DNA from: Adlercreutzia sp. ZJ304
GTDB lineage: Bacteria > Actinomycetota > Coriobacteriia > Coriobacteriales > Eggerthellaceae
Length of the DNA: 64,000 bases
Direction of reading: 5' to 3'
Assembly: GCF_011039075.1 (NCBI RefSeq)
Contig: NZ_JAAKEG010000005.1
Location: 1 to 64,000, forward strand
The position numbers were made by a program, and so were the translations under genes. The notes below the pieces were generated by a model. It worked only from the letters and a program-made list of their open reading frames with translations, had not been told where the DNA came from and searched no databases. Shown piece after piece: positions 17,703-27,164 of the stretch. Positions within the stretch are counted from its first letter, which is position 1, and the number at the start of each line of letters is the position of its first letter.

Positions 17703-18392
17703 TCACGCGAAATCATCACTAAATATGGCACGTCCTATACGGACAATGGTAGAACCTTCCTCTATAGCCACTTGCCAATCTTCGCTCATGCCCATTGAAA
17801 GTTCGCAGAAATCTTGCATGCGCTGTGTGTCCATTTTAGCCTTCGTGTTTTCAAATAACTCTCGTAGACCCGAAAAACAATGTCGCGCAACATCTAAATT
17901 GCCCTGCGGTGCCATAGTCATAAGACCTTTTATGCGCAAATTTGGAAGACCGGCACAAAATCGAACTAAGTCTGCCAATTCTTCAGGACTAACACCGCTT
18001 TTGCTTTGCTCTCCCGAAACGTTCACTTCCAATAAAACGCTTTGCACCTTGCCAATATTGGCAGCTGCATCGTTTATTTTTGCAGCATGTTTCTTCTCGT
18101 AAAGCGAGTGTATTAAATAAGCATTTTGAACTATTTTACCAATTTGGCGCGACTGAATATTTCCGATGAAATGCCATTTTTCATTAGGAAATGCCTGCGC
18201 TTTTTGGACAAGCTGATCTGGACGATTCTCTCCAAATTGGTCGGCATTAGCTTCTATTGCTTGCTCTACCCCACTAAGTCCGACAGTTTTCGAAACAGCT
18301 AAAAGCGTAACGCTATCAGGCGCACGTCCAACACGCTCGCATTCGTGGCGCACCTGCGCAGCCACTTGCTTATATTGTTGCGCAATTCCCAT
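17703..18392 (-). CDS. yggS: YggS-family PLP homeostasis protein
   Basis: This single-domain PLP-binding protein maintains vitamin B6 and amino-acid balance. The 229-residue product has the PLP lysine in LLAVSKTV (near residue 33), FGENRPDQ, WHFIGNIQSRQ, and the C-terminal LSMGMSEDW and VRIGRAIFS. The start is ATG 18390-18392 with GGAG upstream. It is the second gene after ftsZ, as ylmE is in B. subtilis. Confidence 0.93.
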   Translation of the reverse strand: MGIAQQYKQVAAQVRHECERVGRAPDSVTLLAVSKTVGLSGVEQAIEANADQFGENRPDQLVQKAQAFPNEKWHFIGNIQSRQIGKIVQNAYLIHSLYEKKHAAKINDAAANIGKVQSVLLEVNVSGEQSKSGVSPEELADLVRFCAGLPNLRIKGLMTMAPQGNLDVARHCFSGLRELFENTKAKMDTQRMQDFCELSMGMSEDWQVAIEEGSTIVRIGRAIFSDDFA

Positions 18393-18400
18393 TGTTGCTC

Positions 18401-19243
18401 CTAACAAACGCGCACGGCTATTGCCGAATGTCTTCCGCATTTTCCGCCAGATGCGCGATATGAAAAGTAATTTTGTGAATTACAAACTGTGCATATACCG
18501 CAATTGACAATGCGTCGCGCGTCAATACCAATTGATTTTAAATCGAATTCGATGGCGTAAGATAAATTGACACAATCGGCACCCGATAGAACACTTTTGC
18601 CATACTGTTGAATGAATTGCTCCCGTACATCTTGACCTGTTTGGAAGCAACATGCGCCAATATGTGGACCTATATATACATTAATACTGCTAGCAATTTG
18701 AGTTATGTCGGGTTTAATTGTGGTATGCGCTTCTAAATCTATAAGCATTCGTACTGCTTTTACGGCAGTTTTAGCTATAACGCCGCGCCATCCTGCATGA
18801 GCTACTGCAAAATTTCCCGACGGAGCCACGGCTATAACCGAAACGCAATCGGCAAAACATAGAATCGGTGCAATATTGCAAGCGCTTACCACTATGGCAT
18901 CGGCACCTTTAGCTGCCTTCGCCCGCACACTATCAAGTTCACTTTCTGAATTAATGCGAACAACATTGCAACCATGAATCTGATTTAGGGTTACAGCGTG
19001 CGCATGCCCAGCGCCTAAAGCCTCTAGCGCTAATTCCCTATTCCTAGTTACAGCGGCTGCATCATCACCAACATGTGAGCCTAAATTAAGAGTATCAAAC
19101 GGAGGCGCGCTTGTTCCACCTGCGCGCCCAGTAAACGCTATGCGCACACCGCACGCACGGAAAAGCGCATCGTCAGTCAGAAACGAAATGCCCGACGATG
19201 CGCTTTCGCGCAGTTCGGGCATTTGGAGATAATTAGGTTGCAT
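18401..19243 (-). CDS. pgeF: multicopper-oxidase-fold (PgeF/YfiH) protein
   Basis: This belongs to the PgeF/YlmD family, linked to editing of misplaced residues in peptidoglycan precursors and to purine nucleoside cleavage. The 280-residue product contains LNLGSHVGDD, NQIHGCNV, ADCVSVIAVAP, VAHAGWRGVIAK and the terminal GICTVCNSQNYFSYRASGGKCGRH. The family His and Cys metal ligands are present. It lies between ftsZ and yggS. Confidence 0.92.
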   Translation of the reverse strand: MQPNYLQMPELRESASSGISFLTDDALFRACGVRIAFTGRAGGTSAPPFDTLNLGSHVGDDAAAVTRNRELALEALGAGHAHAVTLNQIHGCNVVRINSESELDSVRAKAAKGADAIVVSACNIAPILCFADCVSVIAVAPSGNFAVAHAGWRGVIAKTAVKAVRMLIDLEAHTTIKPDITQIASSINVYIGPHIGACCFQTGQDVREQFIQQYGKSVLSGADCVNLSYAIEFDLKSIGIDARRIVNCGICTVCNSQNYFSYRASGGKCGRHSAIAVRVC

Positions 19244-19259
19244 GCAAAAACCGACAACG

Positions 19260-20387
19260 CTAGCTTTGACGCCTTAGAAAATCGGGAATGTAGTCGTTAT
19301 CGGTAAAGCGGCTACCGGAAGAATTGCTACCAAATGATGTCTGAGTTGCTGGTTGTACGACAGGAGCCGGCTCGGGAGATGCAAACATATCCTGCATGGC
19401 TGGGCGCGCCGAGAAATCCATTGAAGACTGTGCTGGAACATTTGAGAAACCGGTAGCAATAACGGTAATGCGAACTGCATCTTTCATCTCTGGATCAATT
19501 ATCTGACCGTAGATAATGTTTGCGTTTTCATCAGCGCACATTTCTATAGTGCGTGCAGCATCCGACACTTCAGTAAGCGTTAGATCGGGACCACCAGCAA
19601 TAGAGAACAGCACGCGGCTTGCTCCCTGAATAGATGCCTCAAGCAAGCTGGAATTTGTGGCTTGCTGCGCTGCATCGAGTGCGCGATTTTCGCCAGAGGA
19701 AAGACCGATGCCCATCATGGCGGTGCCGGCATCTTTCATAACGGTACGAATATCTGCAAAGTCAAGGTTGATAAGACCCGGAATTGTAATTAGGTCGGTT
19801 ACGCCCTGAATACCTTGACGCAGCGTATCATCAGCGATGCGGAACGCATCAACCATGGAAGTTTTCTTATCTACAATTTCAAGCAAACGATCGTTTGGAA
19901 TTATGATTAGCGTATCTACCTTACCAGCCAAAAGTTCGATGCCCTGCTCAGCTTGGTTGCGACGCAAGCGCCCTTCAAAGCCAAACGGCTTAGTTACTAT
20001 ACCAACGGTAAGCGCACCAATTTCCTCGCGAGCAATTTCAGCCACAATAGGAGCAGCGCCTGTACCAGTTCCGCCACCTTCGCCGGCTGTAACAAAAACC
20101 ATATCGGCTTCAGCTAGCGCCTCGCGTATTTCAGAGCGACTTTCCTCTGCTGCCTGACACCCCACCTCAGGGTTCGCCCCGGCACCAAGACCGCGAGTAA
20201 GCTCTTCACCAATGTGTATAGTTTTATCGGCATCTGACATAAGCAGTGCCTGCCTATCGGTGTTTACGGCGATAAATTCAACCCCGCGCACACCAGACTC
20301 GACCATTCGGTTAACTGCGTTAGTGCCGGCGCCACCGACGCCTACTACTTTGATGACCGCCAGATGATCGCTTGTGTAGTTCGGCAT
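19260..20387 (-). CDS. ftsZ: cell division GTPase FtsZ
   Basis: This tubulin homologue forms the Z ring. The 375-residue product has [14 protein letters not shown], the tubulin signature [10 protein letters not shown], the T7 loop region ([15 protein letters not shown]), and a disordered linker. It ends in the conserved tail [12 protein letters not shown], which binds FtsA- or SepF-like tethers. GGAGG precedes the ATG and a promoter lies at 20474-20501. It heads the cluster ftsZ-pgeF-yggS-sepF-proC-yggT-divIVA. Confidence 0.97.
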   Translation of the reverse strand: MPNYTSDHLAVIKVVGVGGAGTNAVNRMVESGVRGVEFIAVNTDRQALLMSDADKTIHIGEELTRGLGAGANPEVGCQAAEESRSEIREALAEADMVFVTAGEGGGTGTGAAPIVAEIAREEIGALTVGIVTKPFGFEGRLRRNQAEQGIELLAGKVDTLIIIPNDRLLEIVDKKTSMVDAFRIADDTLRQGIQGVTDLITIPGLINLDFADIRTVMKDAGTAMMGIGLSSGENRALDAAQQATNSSLLEASIQGASRVLFSIAGGPDLTLTEVSDAARTIEMCADENANIIYGQIIDPEMKDAVRITVIATGFSNVPAQSSMDFSARPAMQDMFASPEPAPVVQPATQTSFGSNSSGSRFTDNDYIPDFLRRQS

Positions 20388-20473
20388 TTAGAATCCTCCA
20401 AGCTGCTGCGTTATAGTGCTGCGTTTTTTATTCGCGCACGCGCGCCCTGTGCGCACGGCATAAGTAATAAGAA

Positions 20474-20501
20474 ATTGTACACCAAAGCGCACCTGATGCA
20501 A
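20474..20501 (-). promoter_or_regulatory. ftsZ promoter
   Basis: The minus strand shows TTGCAT, a 16-base spacer and TACAAT, about 90 bp ahead of the ATG. A GC-rich symmetrical leader (GTGCGCAC, GCGCGTGCGC) follows. Confidence 0.55.
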
Positions 20502-20568
20502 TCATAAATACAAGTTATGAACGTAGTATGTTGTCGGTAAGAAGCATTCAGAGCAACCAAATGGGCTT

Positions 20569-21033
20569 TTATAGGTCTTCCTCATCACTAACAACTTCTA
20601 AATGCTCGTGTTCGCTTATGTCGCTAACTGGCTTCTCTAAACCTTCAATGGTTATTCCGTTTTTCTCGGCGTAATCCCAAAGTGCCGCATGAATAGCCTC
20701 TTCTGCCAAAAGCGAACAGTGAATTTTTACCGGCGGCAATCCGTCCAGCGCGTCCATAACAGCTTTATTTGTAACTTCAAGCGCCTGTTGCACAGTTTTA
20801 CCTTTTATTAATTCGGTAGCCATACTAGAAGTAGCAATAGCAGCACCGCATCCAAAAGTCTTAAATTTCGCATCTCGTATAATGTTTTGATCGTCTATAT
20901 CTAAATAGATGCGCATGATGTCGCCACAGACAGCGTTTCCAACAGTACCGCATCCGCTGCATCCTTCTATTTCACCCACATTGCGTGGATTAGTGAAATG
21001 ATCCATTACCTTTTCGGAATAGTTCATCGCCAT
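20569..21033 (-). CDS. nifU: NifU/IscU-type iron-sulfur scaffold
   Basis: This scaffold assembles Fe-S clusters with sulfur from NifS. The 154-residue product has the three conserved cysteines in GTVGNAVCGD, FKTFGCGAAIATSS and KIHCSLLAEEAI. It is the single-domain form. The start is ATG 21031-21033; a longer frame to 21063 lacks a ribosome site. It follows nifS by about 100 bp on the same strand. Confidence 0.94.
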   Translation of the reverse strand: MAMNYSEKVMDHFTNPRNVGEIEGCSGCGTVGNAVCGDIMRIYLDIDDQNIIRDAKFKTFGCGAAIATSSMATELIKGKTVQQALEVTNKAVMDALDGLPPVKIHCSLLAEEAIHAALWDYAEKNGITIEGLEKPVSDISEHEHLEVVSDEEDL

Positions 21034-21131
21034 TGTTGTTTTCTCTCTTTCATATGATGGCAAAACAGGCTTTACAAAAGTGCTATTTGCGCGTTTAACC
21101 TTTTCAAGACCTGCTGCTCTATTGCTGGTAA

Positions 21132-22358
21132 TTAATTAACGTTCGCCATACCGCTATTCTTATAACCGTCCATTATGCCTGCATAATGACCATTTTTGTA
21201 ATCTTCGTACAGCGGGCTCATGCTGCGAAGATTCTGCAATGTGTTTTTCAGTGAATCAATAGCGAAATCAATATCTTCCTTGGTCGTATCGCGCCCAAGA
21301 CTTATACGAAGCGACCCGTGCGCTATCTCGTGCGGAAGCCCTATCGCTAAAAGCACGTGGCTAGGATCAAGCGACCCAGATGTGCATGCGCTACCAGAAG
21401 ATGTGCATATGCCGCGCGCGGCTAATTGCAATAGCATGCCCTCGCCCTCAATAAATTCAAAGCTGAAATTAATATTGTTTGCCAAACGGCTTTCCCAGCT
21501 ACCATTTAGCTTGGCGTGGGGAATTTCATCTAAGATGCGCCGTATTGCATAATCGCGAATTTCCAGCTGGCGATTATATTCAGCTTCAAGATTGCCGATG
21601 GCAAGTTCTACCGCTTTCGCAAAGCCAATAATGCCGGGTACATTTTCAGTAGTAGCACGACGACCCCGCTCTTGTTGACCGCCATCTAGCAAATTGTCTA
21701 CCTTGGTGCCGCGGCGAATATACAAAAGCCCAACACCTTTTGGACCGTTTAGCTTATGCGCGCTTGCTGAAAGCATATCTATTCCCAGCTCGCCAATATT
21801 CATTGGCAAATGAGCAAACGCCTGAACAGCGTCTGTATGGAATGCAACGCCACGCTCTTTAGCTGCAGCGGCAAGTTCAGCTATGGGCTCTATCGTGCCG
21901 ATTTCGTTATTGGCAAACATAATGGTGGCTAAAATTGTGTCTTCGCGAATAGCTGCCTTGAAATCTGCCACAGAAATAAGCCCGTCTGGGTTAACCGGAA
22001 GATAAGTAACCTCAAAGCCATCCTTTTCGAGCGCCTGACACGTATGTAGTACAGCATGGTGTTCTATTGCACTAGTTATTATGTGACGACCGCGCTGTTT
22101 GTTTGCATGCGCATAACCTTTGATAGCCCAATTGTCCGCCTCTGTTCCACCGGATGTAAAAAATATTTCCGTAGGCTTGACACCTATAAGGTCGGCTATC
22201 GTTTGGCGTGCTTGCGCAACCGCATCTGAAGCGCTTTGCCCAAGTGGATAAATTGAAGAAGGATTCCCAAATTCATCCATAAAGTACGGCAGCATAGCAT
22301 CAAGAACCTCTTGGCGAACAGGCGTTGTTGACGCATTGTCTAAATATACCTGCTTCAT
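21132..22358 (-). CDS. nifS: cysteine desulfurase (NifS/IscS type)
   Basis: This PLP enzyme takes sulfur from cysteine for Fe-S clusters. The 408-residue product has YLDNASTTPVR at the start, the PLP lysine in SASAHKLNGPKGVG (near residue 207) and the catalytic cysteine loop TSSGSACTSGSL (near residue 324). The ending is close to classical NifS (SPLYEDYK, GY). It is divergent from the Rrf2 regulator across a perfect palindrome that covers its promoter. Confidence 0.96.
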   Translation of the reverse strand: MKQVYLDNASTTPVRQEVLDAMLPYFMDEFGNPSSIYPLGQSASDAVAQARQTIADLIGVKPTEIFFTSGGTEADNWAIKGYAHANKQRGRHIITSAIEHHAVLHTCQALEKDGFEVTYLPVNPDGLISVADFKAAIREDTILATIMFANNEIGTIEPIAELAAAAKERGVAFHTDAVQAFAHLPMNIGELGIDMLSASAHKLNGPKGVGLLYIRRGTKVDNLLDGGQQERGRRATTENVPGIIGFAKAVELAIGNLEAEYNRQLEIRDYAIRRILDEIPHAKLNGSWESRLANNINFSFEFIEGEGMLLQLAARGICTSSGSACTSGSLDPSHVLLAIGLPHEIAHGSLRISLGRDTTKEDIDFAIDSLKNTLQNLRSMSPLYEDYKNGHYAGIMDGYKNSGMANVN

Positions 22359-22388
22359 TGCATAACCTCTTTGTCTTATGTATTCGAA

Positions 22389-22417
22389 TTTAAGTCTAGT
22401 TTTTTACTAGACTTAAA
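22389..22417. promoter_or_regulatory. perfect palindrome, probable Rrf2/IscR operator
   Basis: Two 12-bp arms, TTTAAGTCTAGT and ACTAGACTTAAA, are separated by five T. The element touches the -10 box of the nifS promoter and lies 82 bp before the Rrf2 start. The position and symmetry suit a dimeric repressor of nifSU and perhaps of its own gene. Confidence 0.75.
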
Positions 22418-22443
22418 TATAGCGTCGTGATATACATTGTCAA
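22416..22443 (-). promoter_or_regulatory. nifS promoter
   Basis: The minus strand shows consensus TTGACA (22438-22443), a 16-base spacer and TATATT (22416-22421). The palindrome begins within the -10 box. Confidence 0.7.
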
Positions 22444-22498
22444 GATGTAAAATTCATCAGTATAGTTACAAACCCGAATTGAAAAGATATAAGGCTAG

Positions 22499-22921
22499 AT
22501 GAAGATATCCACCAAAACACGTTACGGAATGCGCTTTATGATAGATGTCGCCGAGCATTGGGGTAGCGGCTGCATATCGATGAAAGACGTGGCAGATCGC
22601 CAAGGAATTTCGAAAAAATACCTAGAACAGGTTGTGGCTCCGCTGGCGCAAGCTGGGCTATTAAATGTAACGCGCGGCAATCGTGGAGGATTTCAACTTT
22701 CGCGCCCGCCCGAAGAAATAACCCTAGCCGATATAGTAAATGCCAGTGAAGACGGAATAGAGTTGCTAGATTGCTTGGGTTGCCTAAGCGCATGCGAGCG
22801 CGAAGATAACTGCATATCTCACAATGTGTGGGGCGGCATGCAGCACGCAATAATCAATTATCTGGAAAGCCGCACTCTGGCAGATGTGATTAAAGAAAGC
22901 GCTGGCACCGCTAACACTTAG
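22499..22921 (+). CDS. Rrf2-family transcriptional regulator (IscR-like)
   Basis: The 140-residue protein has an N-terminal winged helix ([17 protein letters not shown], then [19 protein letters not shown]) and the wing [21 protein letters not shown] cysteine cluster follows in [15 protein letters not shown], which could bind an Fe-S cluster as in IscR and NsrR. It is divergent from nifSU and is the obvious candidate to bind the palindrome at 22389-22417. Its stop codon overlaps that of the convergent hisI by a few bases, so no terminator separates them. Confidence 0.9.
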   Translation: MKISTKTRYGMRFMIDVAEHWGSGCISMKDVADRQGISKKYLEQVVAPLAQAGLLNVTRGNRGGFQLSRPPEEITLADIVNASEDGIELLDCLGCLSACEREDNCISHNVWGGMQHAIINYLESRTLADVIKESAGTANT

Positions 22922-23235
22922 GAAAGTTGCTGATAAAAGCAAGTACGATTACCTGTATGACATGCTGGTCCTGCTGGATGCACCAATGCAAGCAGCGTGT
23001 CGGCATCGCAATCGTAGCGCACTTCTACAACTTCTTGCGTATTCCCGCTTGTAGCGCCCTTGTGCCACAATGCATTGCGGCTGCGCGACCAAAACCATGT
23101 TTGCCCTGTGTCTAATGTGCGTCGCAGCGATTCTTCATTCATCCATGCCATCATAAGCACTTCTAGCGTATCGGCATCTTGAACAATACAAGGAATAAGC
23201 CCTTGTTCGTTGTATTTCAATTCGCAAACTTGCAC
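22918..23235 (-). CDS. hisI: phosphoribosyl-AMP cyclohydrolase
   Basis: This catalyses the third step of histidine synthesis. The 105-residue product has [13 protein letters not shown], the WFWSRSR segment, KGATSGNTQ and the metal-site cysteines in [11 protein letters not shown] and [11 protein letters not shown]. Only the HisI domain is present, with no fused HisE. The likely start is GTG 23233-23235 with GAGGTG six bases upstream; a GTG three codons earlier is possible. It is the last gene of the his cluster. Confidence 0.93.
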   Translation of the reverse strand: MQVCELKYNEQGLIPCIVQDADTLEVLMMAWMNEESLRRTLDTGQTWFWSRSRNALWHKGATSGNTQEVVEVRYDCDADTLLALVHPAGPACHTGNRTCFYQQLS

Positions 23236-23271
23236 CAATATCACCTCAACTTCGCGAAAAACTGTAGGCAG

Positions 23272-24036
23272 CTATAGGCGCACAGGAATTCCGTGACGCG
23301 CCATGTCTTCTTTAACTTGCCGAATAGAAAGTTCGCCAAAATGAAAAACGCTAGCAGCTAAGACCGCATCTGCCTCGCCCTCTAAAATGCCCTGCGCAAA
23401 ATGTTCCAACTTGCCCACGCCTCCACTAGCAATAACGGGAATATTTACTGCCCGCGCCACTGAGCGCGTTAGCGCGCAATCGAAGCCTTCACGGCTGCCG
23501 TCCCTATCCATACTGGTAAGCAATATTTCGCCCGCGCCACGTCGCGCAGCTTCTTGCGCCCACTGAACAGCATCTATTCCGGTAGCTTTGCGCCCGCCTG
23601 CAACATACACTTCCCACTTATCAGCACTACCAGCACAATGTTTTGCATCTATTGCCACTATGATGGCTTGCGTTCCAAATGCCTTAGCCGCAGAAGTTAT
23701 TAGCTGCGGATTAGCAACAGCTGCCGAGTTAACCGATACTTTATCGGCTCCGGCAGATATCATGCGTCGTATGTCTTGAACGCTGCGAAAGCCACCACCA
23801 ACCGTATAAGGTAGGCGCAGTTGTTCGGAAGCGCGACTGGCTAAATCAACCGTAGTTGCCCTATCGTCGCTTGTGGCGGTTATATCTAAAAAAATAACTT
23901 CATCGGCGCGCTCATCGTCATAGCGCTGCGCAAGCTCTATTGGGTCGCCCGCATCGCGCAAATTCACAAAATTCACGCCTTTGACAACACGCCCATCGCG
24001 CACGTCCATACAAGGAATTACACGTTTGGTAAGCAC
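23272..24036 (-). CDS. hisF: imidazole glycerol phosphate synthase, cyclase subunit
   Basis: This TIM-barrel subunit forms IGP and AICAR with ammonia from HisH. The 254-residue product has [26 protein letters not shown], the catalytic D in VAIDAK, and LTSMDRDG and PVIASGGVG. The start is GTG sharing TAAGTG with the hisA stop codon. Confidence 0.96.
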   Translation of the reverse strand: MLTKRVIPCMDVRDGRVVKGVNFVNLRDAGDPIELAQRYDDERADEVIFLDITATSDDRATTVDLASRASEQLRLPYTVGGGFRSVQDIRRMISAGADKVSVNSAAVANPQLITSAAKAFGTQAIIVAIDAKHCAGSADKWEVYVAGGRKATGIDAVQWAQEAARRGAGEILLTSMDRDGSREGFDCALTRSVARAVNIPVIASGGVGKLEHFAQGILEGEADAVLAASVFHFGELSIRQVKEDMARHGIPVRL

Positions 24037-24831
24037 TTAGCTCTCCAAATCTTTTATCGTAAGCGGCTTTTCAAGTTGCTCTGCGAAATCCGGTTCAAAC
24101 TCTAGAGTTCCCGCACAAGCAGCTATTCCATCAGCCACGCTAAACGCACCTTCATATATTGCGCGACCGACTATAACGCCCTCTATAGCGCTTGAAACGC
24201 GCGCTAATTCCACAATATCAGCCAACATGGCTATTCCGCCGCTTGCCACCACCGGATTGCCAAACGCTTGCGACATTTCTACATATGCCGCCGCCGAAAT
24301 GCCAGTGCGCATACCATCGCGCGCAATGTCGGTATAAACCATGTGCTCAAACCCGAGCGCTCCCATCTTCTGCGCCAGTTCTAGGGCGTTCACGCCAGCG
24401 CCCTGCACCCAACCTTCTACTTTTACATCGTGCTTGTCGGCATCTATGCCACACGTAAGCATATCTGGACCAAATTTCTCACGTGCCGCCTGAGCCATAT
24501 CTGGATTCTTAACCAACGCCGTTCCAAGCACCATGCGCGAAGCACCCACATCAGCCAAGCGCCTACATGTATCAAGGCTGCGCACGCCGCCGCCAACTTC
24601 CACCTTCAAGTTAGTACGTTGCAGAATGCGCTTAATTACATCCAAATTTTTAGGCTTGCCTTCTTTTGCCCCATCAAGATCGACCACGTGCACCCACTGT
24701 GCGCCGTCTTCCTCAAACAGTTGCGCTTGAAGCGCTGGGTCGTCTTGATAGACGGTAACTTTTGAATAATCACCGCGCGCCAGCCGCACAGCCCGTCCGT
24801 CTAATATGTCTATAGCGGGAAGCAGATACAT
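24037..24831 (-). CDS. hisA: ProFAR isomerase
   Basis: HisA opens the ribose of ProFAR (Amadori rearrangement). The 264-residue TIM barrel has LLPAIDILDGRAVRL with the catalytic Asp, VGGGVRS, CGIDADKHDVKVEGW and the second catalytic Asp in VYTDIARDGM. It is a few residues longer than usual at the C-terminus. It lies 3 bp after hisH. Confidence 0.95.
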   Translation of the reverse strand: MYLLPAIDILDGRAVRLARGDYSKVTVYQDDPALQAQLFEEDGAQWVHVVDLDGAKEGKPKNLDVIKRILQRTNLKVEVGGGVRSLDTCRRLADVGASRMVLGTALVKNPDMAQAAREKFGPDMLTCGIDADKHDVKVEGWVQGAGVNALELAQKMGALGFEHMVYTDIARDGMRTGISAAAYVEMSQAFGNPVVASGGIAMLADIVELARVSSAIEGVIVGRAIYEGAFSVADGIAACAGTLEFEPDFAEQLEKPLTIKDLES

Positions 24832-24834
24832 AGC

Positions 24835-25479
24835 TTAACCCTTCCTAACGAAGTTAACGAAATTGGCTAGCACTTTAGCACCAGCGTCTGAGCTTTTTTC
24901 GGGATGAAATTGTACGCCGAAAGCATTCCCTGTTTGTACTACACTCGGAAATGTTATGGAATGCGTAGTATGCGCAATTGTAGCTGCGCTTTCTGGGGCA
25001 ACATAGCTGTGAGTGAAATAAAAGTGCGTGCCACTAGCAATGCCCTCAAGCAATGCCGCGCTATTATCGCTGCGCGTAATATCTATTGTGTTCCAACCAA
25101 CATGCGGAACTTTGTACACCTTATTAGCCGCATCGGTGCGTGGCATACTGCTGACTATTCCGCGAATAAGACCTAGCCCCGGCGTAGGAGCATTGTTTTC
25201 TGCATGCTCTTCGCCGCCTTCAAACATAAGATGCTCTCCCAAACATATACCCAAAAACGCCACGCCACGCCTATGTGCTTCAAGTATTGCCTGATCCTGA
25301 CCTAAATCGCGCATTGTGTTCATAGCATCGGTAAATGCTCCAACCCCGGGCAACACTATAGCATCTGCACGAACAATAACATCGGCATCCTGCGAAATAG
25401 CCACCTTCGCGCCAGCCGCTTCAAGCCCTCGTGCAACCGAGCGCAAGTTTCCTTTCAGATAATCAACTACAACTATCAA
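24835..25479 (-). CDS. hisH: imidazole glycerol phosphate synthase, glutaminase subunit
   Basis: This class I glutamine amidotransferase feeds ammonia to HisF. The 214-residue product has VVDYLKGNLRSV, LPGVGAF, the nucleophile in GICLGEH, and the His/Glu pair in GVQFHPEKS. The usual GICLGMQ is GICLGEH here. The chosen start is TTG 25477-25479, preceded by GAAAGG and overlapping the hisB stop as TTTGA; the longer frame to 25557 reads into hisB. Confidence 0.92.
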   Translation of the reverse strand: MIVVVDYLKGNLRSVARGLEAAGAKVAISQDADVIVRADAIVLPGVGAFTDAMNTMRDLGQDQAILEAHRRGVAFLGICLGEHLMFEGGEEHAENNAPTPGLGLIRGIVSSMPRTDAANKVYKVPHVGWNTIDITRSDNSAALLEGIASGTHFYFTHSYVAPESAATIAHTTHSITFPSVVQTGNAFGVQFHPEKSSDAGAKVLANFVNFVRKG

Positions 25480-26075
25480 AGCGAACCTTTCGTGCTGGGC
25501 AAGTTGGTGGCTATACGCGGATTTATTGCCACCGCCTGACACAAAGCGCGCCCACACGCCTTAAACGCCGCTTCAATTATGTGGTGTGCATTTTCGCCAT
25601 CGAATTGCTCCATATGTAGAGTAAGGCGAGCATTAGTTGCCAGCGCCACAAAAAATTCCTTTGCCAGCTGCGTATCAAAAGTAGATATTGCCTCTATTGG
25701 CACATCCATGCGCCAATACAGCGCGCCACGCCCCGATATGTCTATCGCAGCCATAACCAGCGCTTCATCCATAGGAACGGCAGGGCTAGCAAACCGATTA
25801 ATGCCGCGCATATCGCCCAGCGCCTCACATATCGCTTGTCCTATAACAATGCCGGTATCTTCAACCGTATGATGCGCATCTACCTCTAAGTCGCCTTTTG
25901 CGCGTACAGTTAAATCGAATAAACCATGACGCGCAAACGCATCCAACATATGGTCAAAAAATGCAACCCCGGTCTGTATATTAGATACACCCGTGCCATC
26001 CAAACATATCTCAACAGATATATCTGTTTCGCGCGTTTTGCGTTTTACTTTCGCACTACGCTTGTTCGTGCCCAT
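25476..26075 (-). CDS. hisB: imidazoleglycerol-phosphate dehydratase
   Basis: HisB removes water from IGP. The 199-residue monofunctional form has FFDHMLDAFARHG, the metal-binding VDAHHTVEDTGI, and the second HHIIEAAFKACGRAL. No phosphatase domain is attached, so histidinol-phosphatase must come from another gene. GAGGTGG precedes the ATG. Confidence 0.96.
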   Translation of the reverse strand: MGTNKRSAKVKRKTRETDISVEICLDGTGVSNIQTGVAFFDHMLDAFARHGLFDLTVRAKGDLEVDAHHTVEDTGIVIGQAICEALGDMRGINRFASPAVPMDEALVMAAIDISGRGALYWRMDVPIEAISTFDTQLAKEFFVALATNARLTLHMEQFDGENAHHIIEAAFKACGRALCQAVAINPRIATNLPSTKGSL

Positions 26076-26084
26076 AATGCCACC

Positions 26085-27164
26085 TCAATCTTTCCGCAGC
26101 GCAAAATCGCGCAGGGTTCGCAAAAATGCGCTATTTTGCTCTGGCGTTCCAACCGTAACGCGCAACGTGTTTTCCAATAGCTTTGTGCTGCTAAAATCGC
26201 GTACTAAAATGCCATTATCGTATAGGTATTGCCACGCTTGCTCTGCATGAGAGATGCGGAACAACACCCAGTTAGAATCGCTAGGAAAAAACTGAACCCC
26301 CGGTATAACTTTTAACTCCGATATAATTCGTTCGCGCTCGGATATTATGTCGTGAATAGCAGGCTCAAACGCATTGCGATTGCGGAAAACCACACGTGCT
26401 ATAGCCTGACTTACAGCATCTACCGAATAGGGCTGGCGAACTTTCATGTATTCGCGAATTACAGCGGGATGCGCCAAAATGTATCCAATGCGCACGCCCG
26501 CTAAACTGAATGCCTTACTGAAGGTGCGCAAAATTACCAAATTCTCATGCCGCTCAAGATAGGGGCGCATAGTTTCGCGCGAAAATTCGAAATAAGCCTC
26601 GTCTACCATAACCAACGCATCTGTAGAATTTAGCAACTTCTCCAGAAACACCTGCGGCGCGCGCAGACCGGTCGGGTTGTTCGGGCTGGCTATTATAGTA
26701 AATGCTATATTATTTGTCGGATCAGCCAGCGCTGCCAAAACACGGTCTTCATCTATAGAAAAATCTTCCGAAAAACGCTCTATGTTCATAATGGGCGTGT
26801 TTGTTAAACGGGCGTTTGCCTCGTAAACAGAAAATGTTGGAGGCAGGTTTAGGAACGTGCGTCCAGCCCCTCCCCAAGCCAAGGCTGTGTCAAATAGAAG
26901 CTCATCACCGCCATTTCCCACTAATACCCATTCGCGATCTAATCCATTAGCCTGAGCTATTTCATCGCGCAAATCGTTAGCTAGCGGGTCGGGATAGCGG
27001 TTCAAAGACACTTTGCGCACAGCTTCGTCTATTTGAGATCGTATATCAGGGTCTACATCACGCGGGTTTTCATTAGCCGACATGTACATTTGCGCCGACA
27101 GATACTTCGGATCGTAAGGTATGATTCCGGCTAGCTGAGGCGCCGATTCACGCACCCGATTCAT
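26085..27164 (-). CDS. hisC: histidinol-phosphate aminotransferase
   Basis: This PLP fold-type I transaminase acts on imidazole-acetol phosphate. The 359-residue product has SANENPRDVD, the VLVGNGGDELL loop, SPNNPTG, DEAYFEFS, and the PLP lysine in RTFSKAFSLAGVRIGY (near residue 219). It overlaps the hisD stop by 4 bp (ATGA). Confidence 0.95.
   Translation of the reverse strand: MNRVRESAPQLAGIIPYDPKYLSAQMYMSANENPRDVDPDIRSQIDEAVRKVSLNRYPDPLANDLRDEIAQANGLDREWVLVGNGGDELLFDTALAWGGAGRTFLNLPPTFSVYEANARLTNTPIMNIERFSEDFSIDEDRVLAALADPTNNIAFTIIASPNNPTGLRAPQVFLEKLLNSTDALVMVDEAYFEFSRETMRPYLERHENLVILRTFSKAFSLAGVRIGYILAHPAVIREYMKVRQPYSVDAVSQAIARVVFRNRNAFEPAIHDIISERERIISELKVIPGVQFFPSDSNWVLFRISHAEQAWQYLYDNGILVRDFSSTKLLENTLRVTVGTPEQNSAFLRTLRDFALRKD

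Noticed and set aside
22389-22417. Reading the nifS palindrome as a terminator
   Set aside because: The genes on both sides start here rather than end, and the element overlaps a consensus promoter.
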